Part shown: positions 44,024 to 55,493 of the stretch, piece by piece
How positions within the stretch are numbered: the first letter of the stretch is position 1
Layout: each line of letters opens with the position of its first letter
Source of the DNA: Paenibacillus tarimensis
GTDB lineage: Bacteria > Bacillota > Bacilli > Paenibacillales > Paenibacillaceae
Direction of reading: 5' to 3'
Length of the DNA: 64,000 bases
Assembly (NCBI RefSeq): GCF_021532315.1
Contig: NZ_JAKGAO010000003.1
Location: 1-64,000 of the forward strand
Made by a program: the position numbers and the translations under genes
The notes under the pieces: model-generated
The model's database searches: none
The model's input: only the letters and a program-made list of their open reading frames with translations
Told to the model about the DNA's origin: nothing

Positions 44024-44922
44024 CGCTGACCGCGGGCACGATCGTAAAGCTGCTGACCGCACGGGAGGTACCGCCTAACGGCTATTTTCTGACCGACGGC
44101 GAGCAGGATGTTCTGCTTCACTACAATGAAATTACAGGAGAGCGGCCCCAGCCGGGGGATGAAGTGGAGGTCTTCCTCTACTTCGACACCGAAGACCGGC
44201 TGGCCGCTACCATGCGCAGGCCTTATCTGACGCTTGGCGAGGTTGCCCGTCTGGCGGTTGCGGACACCCACCCCCGCTATGGATGCTTCCTTGAAATGGG
44301 GCTGGGAAGGCAGCTGCTGCTGCCAAATGCTGAGCTGCCGGAGGCGCATGAGCTCAGACCGGTTGTCGGCGACGAGGTGTATGTCCGGATGGCGCATGAC
44401 AAGGCTGGCCGGCTGGTTGCCAAGACTGCCGGCGAGGATGAGCTGGGACCGCTAGTGTTTCCGGCACCTGCATCCTGGCATAATGAGTGGGTCACCTGCT
44501 GGGTAACCAAGACTCTGCAGATTGGCTCGTTCGTGATCGTCGAAGGAGGCGTGACCGGATTCGGAGTATATGGGCTTATTCCCACAGCGGAACGGTCTCA
44601 TCCGCTCCGGCTTGGTGAGAAGGCTGAAGCGCGGATCACCTTTATTCGCGAGGATGGCCGTGTCAATCTGTCTATGTTTCAGCGTAAAGAGGTAGGCAGG
44701 CTGGAGGATTCGCAGCGGATCCTTGCTTTTTTGCGTGAGCGCCCGAATGGGGCTATGCCATACTCAGATGAGACGCCGGCCGACATAATCAAGCAGAAGT
44801 TCGGCATCAGCAAATCTGCTTTCAAGCGGGCAATGGGGAAGCTGATGCGTGACGGGCTTATTCAGCAGAAGGGTAGTTGGACGCATCTCAACGATAGCAG
44901 ACCTGAAGTAGGGGACAAATAA
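44020..44922 (+). CDS. cvfB: CvfB-like S1-domain RNA-binding protein
   Basis: 300 residues, start overlapping the rsfS stop (ATGA). Three S1-like OB folds are followed by a C-terminal winged helix (GAMPYSDETPADIIKQKFGISKSAFKRAMGKLMRDGLI). This is the architecture of CvfB, a virulence-regulating RNA-binding protein of S. aureus (YitL in B. subtilis). Its fusion to the yqe cluster suggests a translation-related role. It is followed 62 bp later by the methyltransferase. Confidence 0.85.
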   Translation: MTLTAGTIVKLLTAREVPPNGYFLTDGEQDVLLHYNEITGERPQPGDEVEVFLYFDTEDRLAATMRRPYLTLGEVARLAVADTHPRYGCFLEMGLGRQLLLPNAELPEAHELRPVVGDEVYVRMAHDKAGRLVAKTAGEDELGPLVFPAPASWHNEWVTCWVTKTLQIGSFVIVEGGVTGFGVYGLIPTAERSHPLRLGEKAEARITFIREDGRVNLSMFQRKEVGRLEDSQRILAFLRERPNGAMPYSDETPADIIKQKFGISKSAFKRAMGKLMRDGLIQQKGSWTHLNDSRPEVGDK

Positions 44923-44984
44923 TAGAATTAAGAGTACCGGGAGTTCATAACAGCTCGGTGACTACCGGTTGAGGTGGAGGCACT

Positions 44985-45758
44985 ATGCGCGCTTACAAGC
45001 AATTCGCGTCGGTTTATGACCGGCTGATGGAGGAAATGCCTTATCCCGAGTGGCTGAGGTTCGCCAGAGAGTGCTGGCAGCGGGGAAGCATGCCGGAGAC
45101 GGTGGTGGACCTCGGCTGTGGTACAGGCAGTATCTCGATCCCGCTTGCCCGGTCCGGCTTCCATGTTTACGGCATTGACCTGTCAGCGGATATGCTGACG
45201 GTTGCCCGAAGCAAATGGGAGGAGTCGCCGCGCCAGGCCATTGCCTCGAATGCCGGTTCCATCCGCTGGCTGCAGCAGGATATGCGGGACTGGGAGCTGC
45301 CCGAGCCGGTGGATACGGTCGTTTCCTTCTGTGACTGCATCAACTACCTGCTTGAGGAGGAGGATGTCGAGTCCGCTTTCCGCTCTACATTCAAAGGGCT
45401 GAAGGAGGGCGGGGTATTCCTCTTTGATGTACATACGCCACTCACGCTTCAAAGGTATGCCGATGAGCAGCCCTTTACGCTGGATGAACGGGATGTCGCT
45501 TATATATGGACAAGCGAGCTCGAGAAGAAGCGGCTGGAAATTGAGCATCACCTGACGATCTTTGCCCGGGAGGGAACGGCACGGGATGCCTCTTATGTCC
45601 GGTTTGAAGAGACGCATGTGCAGCGGGCCTATGAGCAGGCGTGGCTGCGCGGAGCCTTGGACCGGGCTGGCTTCGGACGAATCGAGGTTTATGCGGACTT
45701 TAGCTGGAACGAACCGGATGAGAAGAGCGAGCGGTTGTTCTTTGTGGCTTACAAGTAA
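44985..45758 (+). CDS. Class I SAM-dependent methyltransferase, YqeM-like
   Basis: 257 residues, GAGGTGGAGG before the ATG. YKQFASVYDRLMEEMPYPEWL is the YqeM-type start. Motif I is VVDLGCGTGSISIPLARSG, and SFCDCINYLLEEEDV follows. The methyl acceptor is unknown. It occupies the yqeM position between rsfS/cvfB and comER, but leuS lies in between here. Confidence 0.88.
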   Translation: MRAYKQFASVYDRLMEEMPYPEWLRFARECWQRGSMPETVVDLGCGTGSISIPLARSGFHVYGIDLSADMLTVARSKWEESPRQAIASNAGSIRWLQQDMRDWELPEPVDTVVSFCDCINYLLEEEDVESAFRSTFKGLKEGGVFLFDVHTPLTLQRYADEQPFTLDERDVAYIWTSELEKKRLEIEHHLTIFAREGTARDASYVRFEETHVQRAYEQAWLRGALDRAGFGRIEVYADFSWNEPDEKSERLFFVAYK

Positions 45759-45764
45759 GCTGTA

Positions 45765-45808
45765 CCCGCTGCATGCATGATGCTTGACAGCAGGGTTCGC
45801 CTTTTTTT
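45765..45808 (+). terminator. Weak terminator after the methyltransferase gene
   Basis: CCCGCTG pairs with CAGC-AGGG (one-base bulge), and a seven-T run follows six bases later. The leuS promoter overlaps it. Confidence 0.4.
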
Positions 45809-45813
45809 ATAAT
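45784..45813 (+). promoter_or_regulatory. SigA promoter of leuS
   Basis: Perfect hexamers TTGACA and TATAAT are separated by 18 bp, with transcription expected to begin near 45820 just before the T-box stem I. A second TATAAT at 45833-45838 lacks a -35. Confidence 0.65.
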
Positions 45814-45819
45814 CGAACT

Positions 45820-46101
45820 AACATTTTTTATCTATAATTCAGCTGAGAGAAGGAGTAGTACTTTCGGTCATCCGGATCAGAGAGTCGGCGGCAGGTGCGA
45901 GCCGAACCGGTAGCGAGACGAACTCGCCTTTGAGCTGCATCGGTGAACTGCCGTTAACCTGGCAGACAGCCGTGCCGTTAGTCCGCGATAAGGACGAACG
46001 AGTGAGCAGGGGCAAAGCATGCATCTGCTAACTAGGGTGGTACCACGGGAAAATCAACCTCTCGTCCCTAGCGGTTTACGCTATGGATGAGAGGTTTTTT
46101 T
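45820..46101 (+). ncRNA. Leucine T-box riboswitch leader of leuS
   Basis: The stem I region contains AGAGAGTCGGCGGCAG...GTGCGAGCCGA, typical of the distal T-box stem I. The specifier loop GACGAACTCGCC places CTC (leucine) at 45923-45925. The T-box proper AGGGTGGTACCACGG is at 46034-46048. The terminator AACCTCTCGTCC/GGATGAGAGGTT with a T-run lies at 46057-46101. Uncharged leucyl-tRNA would stabilise the antiterminator and allow leuS transcription. Confidence 0.95.
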
Positions 46102-46129
46102 GCTGATAATAAGGGGGCAAATGATTCCA

Positions 46130-48568
46130 ATGAGTGAGAATCAGAGGCAAGGCTACAATCCGTTAGTAATAGAACCAAAGTGGCAGCAGTACTGGGATAA
46201 AAACAAGACATTCGCTACAACCGAGGATCCGGCGAAGCCGAAATTTTATGCACTGGACATGTTTCCGTATCCTTCAGGAGCAGGGCTGCATGTCGGCCAC
46301 CCGGAAGGCTATACGGCGACCGATATCGTATCGCGTTATAAGCGGATGCGCGGCTATAATGTACTGCATCCGATGGGATGGGATGCGTTCGGTCTTCCCG
46401 CCGAGCAGCATGCGCTCAACACAGGCGAGCATCCTCGTGATTTTACCGTCTTCAATATCAACAACTTCCGCCGCCAGATTAAGTCGCTGGGCTTCTCCTA
46501 TGATTGGGATCGCGAGATCAGCACGACAGATCCGGAATATTATAAATGGACGCAGTGGATCTTCATCCAGCTGTACAAGAAGGGCCTTGCCTATGTGGCA
46601 GAGGTGCCGGTTAACTGGTGTGAAGCGCTGGGTACGGTGCTGGCGAATGAGGAGGTCATTGACGGCAAGAGCGAGCGCGGAGGCCACCCTGTTGTGCGCC
46701 GTCCGATGCGCCAATGGGTACTGAAGATCACCGATTATGCCGAGCGGCTGCTGGAGGATCTGGAGGAGCTTGACTGGTCGGAGAGCATCAAGGATATGCA
46801 GCGCAACTGGATCGGCAAGTCGAAGGGCGCCGAAGTTACATTTGCCATTGAAGGGCATGACAAGGACAGCCTCGTCGTCTTCACGACAAGACCGGATACG
46901 CTGTTCGGTGCGACCTACTGCGTGCTGGCTCCTGAGCATGAGCTTGTTGCCCGCATCACAACTGAACAGCAGCGCGCTGCTGTCGAGGCTTACCAGGAAA
47001 CCGCTGCCCGCAAGAGTGATCTGGAGCGGACGGATCTGGCGAAGGACAAGACCGGCGTATTTACCGGCGCTTACGCTATCAATCCGGTCAGCGGGGCGAA
47101 GGTTCCAGTGTGGATCGCCGATTATGTGCTTGCAGGCTATGGCACCGGCGCTATTATGGCGGTTCCGGGACATGACCAGCGCGACTGGGAATTCGCGAAG
47201 CAGTTCGACCTGCCGATTGTGGAGGTTGTTGAAGGCGGCGATCTGACGAAAGAAGCCTATGCCGGCGACGGCCCTCATGTGAACTCGGACTTCCTGAACG
47301 GCCTGACGAATGAAGCGGCTATCGCGAAGGCGATTGAATGGCTCGAGATGGAAGGCAAGGGCAAGGGCAAAGTTACGTACCGCCTGCGTGATTGGCTGTT
47401 CAGCCGTCAGCGTTACTGGGGTGAGCCGATTCCGATCCTGCATCTGGAAGACGGCACAATGAAGCCGGTTCCGGAATCCGAGCTGCCGCTCCTGCTGCCT
47501 GAGGTAGATGAATTCAAGCCATCCGGCACGGGCGAGTCCCCGCTTGCCAATGCAGAAGACTGGGTGAACACGGTTGATCCCGAAACAGGCATGAAGGCAC
47601 GCCGGGAGACGAATACAATGCCTCAGTGGGCGGGAAGCTGCTGGTATTACCTGCGGTTCATTGATCCGCACAATGATAAGGAAATCTGTTCACCGGAGAA
47701 GCAGAAGCAGTGGCTCCCGGTTGACCTGTACATCGGCGGAGCAGAGCATGCCGTGCTTCACCTGCTCTATGCCCGTTTCTGGCATAAGGTGCTGTATGAT
47801 CTCGGTGTGGTTGCTACGAAGGAGCCGTTCCATAAGCTTGTTAATCAGGGCATGATTCTCGGAACGAACAACGAGAAGATGAGTAAATCCCGGGGCAATG
47901 TCATCAATCCCGATGACATCGTCAATGAGTACGGCGCTGATACGCTGCGTATGTATGAGATGTTCATGGGTCCTCTTGAAGCGACCAAGCCTTGGAACAC
48001 GAACGGCGTGGAAGGCTCTTACCGCTTCTTGAGCCGTGTATGGCGGCTGTACATTGGAGAAGACGGTGAGCTGAACAGCAGAATCACGGACGGGGAGGGC
48101 AGTGAGTCGTTCAAGCGGACCTGGCACCGGACGATTAAGAAGGTAACGGAAGATTATGAGCATCTGCGCTTTAACACCGCAATCAGCCAGATGATGATCT
48201 TCGTGAACGAAGCATATAAGGCGGATGAGCTGCCTCGCAAGGCGCTGGAAGACTTCCTGCAGCTGCTGTCACCGGTTGCTCCGCATATTACGGAAGAGCT
48301 CTGGGAGAAGCTGGGGCACACGGAGACGATAACCTATGCGGCTTGGCCGACCTTCGAGGAGAAGTGGACGGTGGACCAGGAGGTTGAGATCGTGGTGCAG
48401 GTCAACGGTAAAATCATGGACCGTATCGCCATCGCTGCTGATACGGAGGAAGCGGAGATGGAGCGCATTGCCAAGGAAAGCGCGAAGGTGCAGGAGGCAA
48501 CAGCCGGCAAGACCATCCGCAAAGTTATAACCGTAAAAGGCAAGCTGGTTAATATCGTAGCGAATTAA
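46130..48568 (+). CDS. leuS: Leucyl-tRNA synthetase
   Basis: 812 residues from the ATG at 46130; an in-frame ATG at 46121 is only three bases from AAGGGGG. Class I signature [17 protein letters not shown] (HIGH-like), CP1 editing domain with [10 protein letters not shown] and [15 protein letters not shown], and KMSKS at [11 protein letters not shown]. It charges tRNA-Leu with leucine and ATP. It is regulated by the T-box just upstream and followed by a 130-bp region with no feature. Confidence 0.98.
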   Translation: MSENQRQGYNPLVIEPKWQQYWDKNKTFATTEDPAKPKFYALDMFPYPSGAGLHVGHPEGYTATDIVSRYKRMRGYNVLHPMGWDAFGLPAEQHALNTGEHPRDFTVFNINNFRRQIKSLGFSYDWDREISTTDPEYYKWTQWIFIQLYKKGLAYVAEVPVNWCEALGTVLANEEVIDGKSERGGHPVVRRPMRQWVLKITDYAERLLEDLEELDWSESIKDMQRNWIGKSKGAEVTFAIEGHDKDSLVVFTTRPDTLFGATYCVLAPEHELVARITTEQQRAAVEAYQETAARKSDLERTDLAKDKTGVFTGAYAINPVSGAKVPVWIADYVLAGYGTGAIMAVPGHDQRDWEFAKQFDLPIVEVVEGGDLTKEAYAGDGPHVNSDFLNGLTNEAAIAKAIEWLEMEGKGKGKVTYRLRDWLFSRQRYWGEPIPILHLEDGTMKPVPESELPLLLPEVDEFKPSGTGESPLANAEDWVNTVDPETGMKARRETNTMPQWAGSCWYYLRFIDPHNDKEICSPEKQKQWLPVDLYIGGAEHAVLHLLYARFWHKVLYDLGVVATKEPFHKLVNQGMILGTNNEKMSKSRGNVINPDDIVNEYGADTLRMYEMFMGPLEATKPWNTNGVEGSYRFLSRVWRLYIGEDGELNSRITDGEGSESFKRTWHRTIKKVTEDYEHLRFNTAISQMMIFVNEAYKADELPRKALEDFLQLLSPVAPHITEELWEKLGHTETITYAAWPTFEEKWTVDQEVEIVVQVNGKIMDRIAIAADTEEAEMERIAKESAKVQEATAGKTIRKVITVKGKLVNIVAN

Positions 48569-48698
48569 CATAACGACCAGGCAGAATCGCGCAGACGCGC
48601 TTTAAGGCTCCGGCTCGAAGCGGGCTGTGGGCGGCTGGGATGCCTATAGTGCGGACGCCTCCCGAACACAGCTGCTCCGGCCAGAGCGAGGGCGCAGT

Positions 48699-49526
48699 CT
48701 ACCTGATGACGGTAAAGGATTGGTCAACCTTCTCCAGATCTTCTCTAAATTTTGCATGAGTGGTCTTGATAAGCCGCTGAAAGACGCCATCCAGCTCGTT
48801 GCTTAGCATTGTGAGAGCCTTGGCGGTAATCCCGCCGGGAACGGAGACCCGGTTCTGCAAAGTTTCAGGCGTCATTCCGCCTTCAGTCAGGAGCTGGCCG
48901 GTTCCTAGCAGCATATTGCTTGCCAGGCGCACCGCTTCATCACGGTCAATACCGGTTTCCTCCACGGCGGCATCGACGAACTGCTGCAGAAGAAAAGCCA
49001 TGAACGCAGGACCACAGCTGGAGAGATCCGACACAATACGAGTATATTTCTCGTCAATCCGGATCGGTTCACTGATGTGGGAGAGAAGGCCTTCAAGCAT
49101 TTGCCGTTCCTCCATCAGCACGCGTGCACTGTACATGCACAGTGAAGCGCCGCTAAGCGACAAATTCGTAATACTTGGAATGACCTTTGCTACCTTGCAG
49201 GGCAGCCATTCCTCCAGATGGGCCAGAAGCACTGGACTCGTGATCGAAATGATCATTTGTTCCGGCTGCACGCTGGCCCTTATTTCGTCTATGACGCTCT
49301 TGAATTCCAGCGGCTTGATGCAGAGGAAAATAAGGTTGCTTCCCGCGATTGCTTCGACGTTGTCAGGATAAGCCCGCATGCCGGGGTGCCGCACGGCAAT
49401 CTGTTCGGCTTTGGCGAAGGTACGGTTGCTGATGGTAATTTGTGATGGCTCCAAGGCGCCTGAGCGGACGAACGAGTCGATCAGGATGCTGCCCATGCTG
49501 CCGGTTCCAATGAAGCTTACTTTCAT
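48699..49526 (-). CDS. comER: ComER, pyrroline-5-carboxylate reductase-like late competence protein
   Basis: 275 residues, AAAGGGAGAG before the ATG. Rossmann start MKVSFIGTGSMGSILI and the ProC-like C-terminal helix bundle (MLLGTGQLL, RVSVPGGITAKAL). ComER resembles ProC but is not needed for proline synthesis; it affects competence and sporulation or biofilm. It is transcribed divergently from comEA, as in B. subtilis. Confidence 0.93.
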   Translation of the reverse strand: MKVSFIGTGSMGSILIDSFVRSGALEPSQITISNRTFAKAEQIAVRHPGMRAYPDNVEAIAGSNLIFLCIKPLEFKSVIDEIRASVQPEQMIISITSPVLLAHLEEWLPCKVAKVIPSITNLSLSGASLCMYSARVLMEERQMLEGLLSHISEPIRIDEKYTRIVSDLSSCGPAFMAFLLQQFVDAAVEETGIDRDEAVRLASNMLLGTGQLLTEGGMTPETLQNRVSVPGGITAKALTMLSNELDGVFQRLIKTTHAKFREDLEKVDQSFTVIR

Positions 49527-49690
49527 TAGGATCTCTCCCTTTCATAAAGGGTAGTATGGTGCTCTAACTACACTATGAGCTGCGGTTCGTCCAGCATTCC
49601 GGCTTTTTTTTGTCACAGGAGCGTAATTGATAAGTTTGTATGTAAGTTTCTGTAAATTAAAATTAGGATAGAAGGAGAGTGTGCAGATTG

Positions 49691-50338
49691 ATGAAACGGT
49701 TATCGTCTGGCGGGCTGCTGCTTGTGGCCGGTATGGCCCTGACAGGTGGTGTTCTGTTGTGGAATGCGCTCTTCGCGGGGGATGACAGCGGTCTGCCGCC
49801 CTGGGAGCCGGCAAATGTACGGTTAGAGGCATCTCTGCAGGCCATGAACGGGGGGAGCGGGGAGGCGTCCGTAAACGGCAGCGGCGGCGTAACGAGCAGC
49901 GGGACAAGCGGAGGGGTGTCAGGTGCCGTCCGCGGGGCAGGGGAAGAAAATTCTTCGCAGAATAAGCCTGCAGCTGCCGAATCCAGCGGGGGAACAGGTG
50001 CCGGTACAGCAGACAGTGAGAGCGGCATATCCAAGCAGGCAGACGGGGAAAGCGGAAATACGGGCACTGCTGTCGTAGCGGATGCAGCAGAGGGTAATGC
50101 TGCGAAAACTGCTGGTGCTCCGGAAGCCGCAGTTGAGGATGACAGACTGAATCTGAACCGTGCGACTGCCGAACAGCTTCAGGAGCTGCCTGGAATCGGG
50201 CCCTCCAAAGCGAAGGCTATTGTAGAGGACAGGCAGCAAAACGGATTATACCGCTCTGTGGATGATATAACCCGTGTGAAGGGAATCGGTCCCAAGATGC
50301 TTGCCAAGCTGAGGGAGCTGGTTACAGCCGTTCCCTAA
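49691..50338 (+). CDS. comEA: ComEA DNA-binding competence protein, linker-expanded
   Basis: 215 residues from the ATG at 49691; TTG at 49688 is an alternative with better spacing from AAGGAG. One membrane helix is at about 8-25, and the C-terminal helix-hairpin-helix domain ([44 protein letters not shown]) is at about 150-215. ComEA captures double-stranded DNA at the cell surface for uptake by ComEC. The segment between, about residues 40-148, is Gly/Ser/Ala/Glu-rich low complexity and shows no SLBB-like beta domain, which is found in B. subtilis ComEA. Confidence 0.93.
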   Translation: MKRLSSGGLLLVAGMALTGGVLLWNALFAGDDSGLPPWEPANVRLEASLQAMNGGSGEASVNGSGGVTSSGTSGGVSGAVRGAGEENSSQNKPAAAESSGGTGAGTADSESGISKQADGESGNTGTAVVADAAEGNAAKTAGAPEAAVEDDRLNLNRATAEQLQELPGIGPSKAKAIVEDRQQNGLYRSVDDITRVKGIGPKMLAKLRELVTAVP

Positions 50339-50419
50339 CCGAGACTTGAAAAAGGGGTAAGACCTGACAACGAATGACATTATTGTTGTGGTCCTGTATG
50401 TCTTATGCGAGAATAATAG

Positions 50420-51751
<1,332 letters not shown>

Positions 51752-51823
51752 CGCTGCAGGATAAGCGGAGACTTCCGTTAACGATGGTATTGTCCCGTCA
51801 TAGACTTGAAGCCTTGTGCATTC

Positions 51824-51949
51824 CGTTTGCGATTCGGGTATAATGGCTGCATAACGGATCAGGCGGGGCGGAGGATTCTCCAGCCAACTGTCTGAAGTCT
51901 GGCCGCGAAGGCGGAGCAGGGCCGGTTTTAATGGAAAGGAAGAAACGGG
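51824..51949 (+). promoter_or_regulatory. Promoter and GC-rich leader of comEB
   Basis: A TATAAT near 51839-51844 lies about 105 bp before the comEB ATG. The leader is GC-rich with several short complementary segments (GGCGGGGCGG, GGCCGCGAAGGC, GGGCC), so it may be structured, but it fits no known riboswitch that I recognise. Confidence 0.3.
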
Positions 51950-52474
51950 ATGTCAAGCACAACCAATGTCCGCAAGGATTGGGACACTTATTTTATGGAT
52001 ATTGCTTATATGGTTTCAACTCGGTCAAGATGCACCAGACGCCATGTCGGTGCTGTTTTGGTTCAGGGCAAGAAGCTGCTGGGGACAGCCTACAACGGGG
52101 CGCCGTCCGGTGTGCCGGATTGCTCAGAGGCAGGCTGTATGATTGCGGAGCAGTATGAGCTAGCCGTTGTGGACGGCGTTGAGCAGATGGTTAAGAAGGA
52201 ACGGTGCATCCGGACGATCCACGCCGAACAGAATCTGCTGCTGTTCACAGACCGGATTGACCGGGAGGGCTCTACGGTGTATGTGACAGACCAGCCCTGC
52301 TGGACCTGCGCCAACATGCTGGCGAACAGCGGAGTGCAGGAAATTATATACCACCGCGCTTATCCGAAGGATAGCGATAAGGTGAACTGGCTGATGGAGC
52401 AGAAGGGCTTAGCCTTCCGTCACATGACCGGCTATGTGCCGCCGGATCAGACAGCAGGGATAACTGCGCCATAA
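51950..52474 (+). CDS. comEB: ComEB, deoxycytidylate deaminase
   Basis: 174 residues, AAAGGAAG upstream. The zinc site is visible as IHAEQN (His, Glu) and PCWTCANM (two Cys). It deaminates dCMP to dUMP. In B. subtilis comEB is dispensable for transformation but co-transcribed with comEA and comEC; here a terminator follows it. Confidence 0.95.
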   Translation: MSSTTNVRKDWDTYFMDIAYMVSTRSRCTRRHVGAVLVQGKKLLGTAYNGAPSGVPDCSEAGCMIAEQYELAVVDGVEQMVKKERCIRTIHAEQNLLLFTDRIDREGSTVYVTDQPCWTCANMLANSGVQEIIYHRAYPKDSDKVNWLMEQKGLAFRHMTGYVPPDQTAGITAP

Positions 52475-52540
52475 GCTGGCAGGACTGTCCCTTTCTTTAA
52501 TCAGCTGCAAATTGAATAGAGCAGGTTTTATAAGTTGAGG

Positions 52541-52579
52541 AAGAACCTCCTTGTATGCATACAAGGGGGTTCTTTTTTT
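52541..52579 (+). terminator. Terminator between comEB and comEC
   Basis: AAGAACCTCCTTGTATG pairs with CATACAAGGGGGTTCTT (one T-G pair), with a seven-T run. This separates comEC from comEB. Confidence 0.92.
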
Positions 52580-52624
52580 GTTTTTTAAGGGCCAAAATCT
52601 CAGATAGAGAGAGGGGTTATAATA

Positions 52625-55219
52625 GTGCCGGAGCTAAATCGAAGGCCGATTATCTGGTTTACCGTCTGCTATGTCGGCGGCAGCTCGGCAGCCGCCGCTT
52701 TAGACATGCGCGGCCTGCTGCTTGCGGGAGCTGCGCTTCTGCTGTGGCTGCTGGCGCTGCTGGCCGTCGGCAGGCTGTCGCGTCCGCTGGCGGCGGCATG
52801 CCTCGCCGCCTTCGCGCTGGCTGCGGGCGAGCGCCTATGGGCCGACGCCCGCAATGTAACGGGCCTCGGCCTCTGGACAGAGGCGGCCGAGGCCGGAGCC
52901 CCACCGGAAGCAGCGGTGGAGGCAACGATTGTATCCGCGGTCCGGATTGACGGTGACCGCGTTTCCTTCCGCGCGGCGGTCCATTCCGCCCGCGTCCGAG
53001 GTGAGGCTCCGCTCGGACTCCGCGAGCGGATGCAGGTAACGGTCCGGCTGAGCGAGGAGCCGGACCTTGCGGTCGCCGCCCGCTGGAAGCGCGGCGACCG
53101 CGTCAGCTTGGCCGGCCGGCTGGAACGGCCGGCGCAGGCCAGCAATATCGGCGGATTCGATTACCGCCGATATCTGTACAGCCAGCGGATCCACTGGCTG
53201 TTACAGGTGAAGGGGGCGGCCGGTGTGAGGATAACCGGCCGCGAACAACTCTCCACGGCAGCGCTGATGGCTCATGTGGATACAGCAAGGGAGTGGCTGG
53301 GCAGCCGGATGGATCGTCTGTTTCCGGATGAACAGTCGGGGTATATGAAGGGGCTGGTCCTCGGCATAAGGGATGACCTTGACCCCGAGCGCTTCCGTCA
53401 ATTCGCCGAGCTAGGGCTGACCCATATTCTGGCTATATCAGGCCTCCATGTGGCGGTATTCCTCGGCGGTCTTGGCTGGGTGCTGCGCCGGCTGAGGGTG
53501 ACACGGGAACTGATGTACTCGGTGCTCATAGCAGCCGTACCTTTATATGTTGTTATGGCGGGAGCGGAGCCGTCTGTGATGAGGGCAGGTATCATGGCCG
53601 TCATCGGGCTTGCGGCAGCCAAATATCATCTGTTGAAGGACGGGCTGCATGTGCTGGCAGCAGCTGCCCTGCTTATGCTGGCCTGGAATCCGTATTATTT
53701 GACAGAAATCAGCTTCCAGCTGTCCTTTACGGTGACCGCAGGTCTCATACTGGGTGTGCCGCGGGTTCGTTCCCTGATGCCGAAAGGCGGCAGATTTGGA
53801 CCTTTGATGGATCTGGCGGCGGTGTCCCTGGTTGCTCAGGCGGTCAGCTTTCCGCTGTCGATTTACTATTTCAATCAGTTCCATCTTCTTTCGCTTCCGG
53901 CAAATATGCTGCTTGTACCTTTTATCAGTATGCTGGTGCTTCCGCTAGGCTCTGCTGCAATGCTGCTCTCGCTTATCTGGTTTCCGGCGGGTAAAGCGGC
54001 AGCCTGGCTGGCGGAGTGGGCCAATTACGCGACCTATGCGCTTGGCGGCTTGCTGGAGAAGGGCAGGTTGTTGCGGTTAATATGGCCAACGCCGCCGGTT
54101 TGGTGGATAGCCCTGTGGTACGCCGCCCTTATACTGCTATTTAACCTGCTGGCACGGCAGGGCGGCAGATATCCGCCAGGACCGGGCGCTTTTTATGGTC
54201 GCGGACCGACCCTGATACCTGTTCTGCTCCTAGTCTGTTTAGCCGTGTATGGCTATACACCGGACCGTTTTCAGCAGGCTGCTATAGTTTCTTTCCTGGA
54301 TGTGGGGCAAGGCGATGCCGTGCTGGTCCGGACTCCTGCAGGCAGGCATTATCTTATAGACGGAGGAGGAACGGTAAGCTTCCGTAGGCCGGGCGAGGAA
54401 TGGCGGAAGCGACATGACCCTTATGAGGTAGGCAAAGACACGGTAGTTCCGTTATTGATGAAGCGGGGCGTCCATACGCTCGATGCGGTGATCGTATCGC
54501 ATCTGGATACCGACCATATTGGAGGCCTTCAGGCGGTGCTGGATACAATCCCGGTCCGAATGCTCATCTGGAATGGCACGGTCAAGGAATCACCGGATGC
54601 AAGCAAGCTGCTCGAGACGGCTGTCCGCAGAAATATTCCTGTGGCGGCTGCCCACCGTCTGCTGCCCGGTTACCAGACTGATGATGACAGCAGTATTCGT
54701 TTCCTCTGGCCTGACAGGCACGTGTGGAATGAGCTGGCTGGGGATAGCTCAGCTATAGACACGAAGCTCTTGTTGCTGCCTGAGGCCCCGGATCAAAATG
54801 AGCTCAGCGTAAGTCTCCTCTGGAAGCTGTATGACCGGACGTTTCTGTTTGCAGGCGATTCAGGAAGTGTGAGCGAGGAGGCTATTATAGCAGCCGAGCG
54901 GCGGGATTCAGCCGGGCCCAACCTCTTGACTGCCGGTGAATCAAAGGTGAATTCTGTCGATGTCATGAAGCTGTCCCATCACGGCAGCAAGCACTCGAAC
55001 TCGGCCGCATGGCTGGCATACTGGCAGCCTGGTGAGGCGGTTGTATCAGTTGGCCGGAACAACTTCTACGGGCATCCCCACCCGAATGTAATAGAGCGGG
55101 TAACGGATGCGGGTGCTGCGCTCCGCAGAACGGACAAACAGGGCGAAATTCAATACAAGATTACAAGAGGCAGTATCGAAATCAGAACAGCCTTGAAAGG
55201 GGCTTCGGGCGGCTCTTGA
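52625..55219 (+). CDS. comEC: ComEC/Rec2 DNA uptake channel
   Basis: 864 residues from GTG at 52625, nine bases after GAGAGGGG. N-terminal membrane region and OB-like domain, then the Competence domain with GLTHILAISGLHVAVFLGGL, further helices, and a C-terminal metallo-beta-lactamase domain (LDVGQGDAVLV, HLDTDHIGGLQ, SHHGSKHS). It forms the channel that passes single-stranded DNA into the cell; the MBL domain may be the strand-degrading nuclease. It is separated from comEB by a terminator and thus needs its own promoter; none is obvious in 52580-52624. Confidence 0.95.
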   Translation: MPELNRRPIIWFTVCYVGGSSAAAALDMRGLLLAGAALLLWLLALLAVGRLSRPLAAACLAAFALAAGERLWADARNVTGLGLWTEAAEAGAPPEAAVEATIVSAVRIDGDRVSFRAAVHSARVRGEAPLGLRERMQVTVRLSEEPDLAVAARWKRGDRVSLAGRLERPAQASNIGGFDYRRYLYSQRIHWLLQVKGAAGVRITGREQLSTAALMAHVDTAREWLGSRMDRLFPDEQSGYMKGLVLGIRDDLDPERFRQFAELGLTHILAISGLHVAVFLGGLGWVLRRLRVTRELMYSVLIAAVPLYVVMAGAEPSVMRAGIMAVIGLAAAKYHLLKDGLHVLAAAALLMLAWNPYYLTEISFQLSFTVTAGLILGVPRVRSLMPKGGRFGPLMDLAAVSLVAQAVSFPLSIYYFNQFHLLSLPANMLLVPFISMLVLPLGSAAMLLSLIWFPAGKAAAWLAEWANYATYALGGLLEKGRLLRLIWPTPPVWWIALWYAALILLFNLLARQGGRYPPGPGAFYGRGPTLIPVLLLVCLAVYGYTPDRFQQAAIVSFLDVGQGDAVLVRTPAGRHYLIDGGGTVSFRRPGEEWRKRHDPYEVGKDTVVPLLMKRGVHTLDAVIVSHLDTDHIGGLQAVLDTIPVRMLIWNGTVKESPDASKLLETAVRRNIPVAAAHRLLPGYQTDDDSSIRFLWPDRHVWNELAGDSSAIDTKLLLLPEAPDQNELSVSLLWKLYDRTFLFAGDSGSVSEEAIIAAERRDSAGPNLLTAGESKVNSVDVMKLSHHGSKHSNSAAWLAYWQPGEAVVSVGRNNFYGHPHPNVIERVTDAGAALRRTDKQGEIQYKITRGSIEIRTALKGASGGS

Positions 55220-55254
55220 TTTGACAGGCATATCAAAATATTCTTCTTCCTACC

Positions 55255-55286
55255 AGTCCAGTGTCCATATACGCTGGGCTTTTTTT
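55255..55286 (+). terminator. Terminator of comEC
   Basis: AGTCCAGTG pairs with CGCTGGGCT (two G-T pairs) around TCCATATA, followed by T residues. Confidence 0.85.
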
Positions 55287-55437
55287 CTGTTATGCTGAGA
55301 GGTGGACGGTCGCCAAGCAGCTGTCCGTTTTATTTGGCTTTTCAGGAATTGCAGCCTGTTTACGCTTTTCTAAATCGGGCTTTAAGAGCCACAGCCATTT
55401 TATTCCTAAAATTTTTATAAAATCATATGACTGTTAC

Positions 55438-55464
55438 CGCAACCTTTTGCCTGGTGTTTCCGTC
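55438..55464 (+). promoter_or_regulatory. ECF-type promoter before the sigma factor gene
   Basis: CGCAACCTTTT with -35 core AAC, a 17-bp spacer and CGTCTGA match ECF promoters (AAC...CGTC). It is 30 bp before the sigma factor start, so autoregulation is likely. The rest of 55287-55437 shows nothing convincing. Confidence 0.65.
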
Positions 55465-55493
55465 TGAGAGGTTGCAAGAGAGGGGGATCCTTC

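Noticed and set aside
46274-47671. 465-codon open frame antisense to leuS
   Set aside because: It lies wholly within leuS in the mirror frame of a high-GC, codon-biased gene and has no recognisable domain; antisense artefact.
55261-55467. 68-codon frame after comEC
   Set aside because: It starts inside the comEC terminator and overlaps the ECF promoter; no ribosome site.
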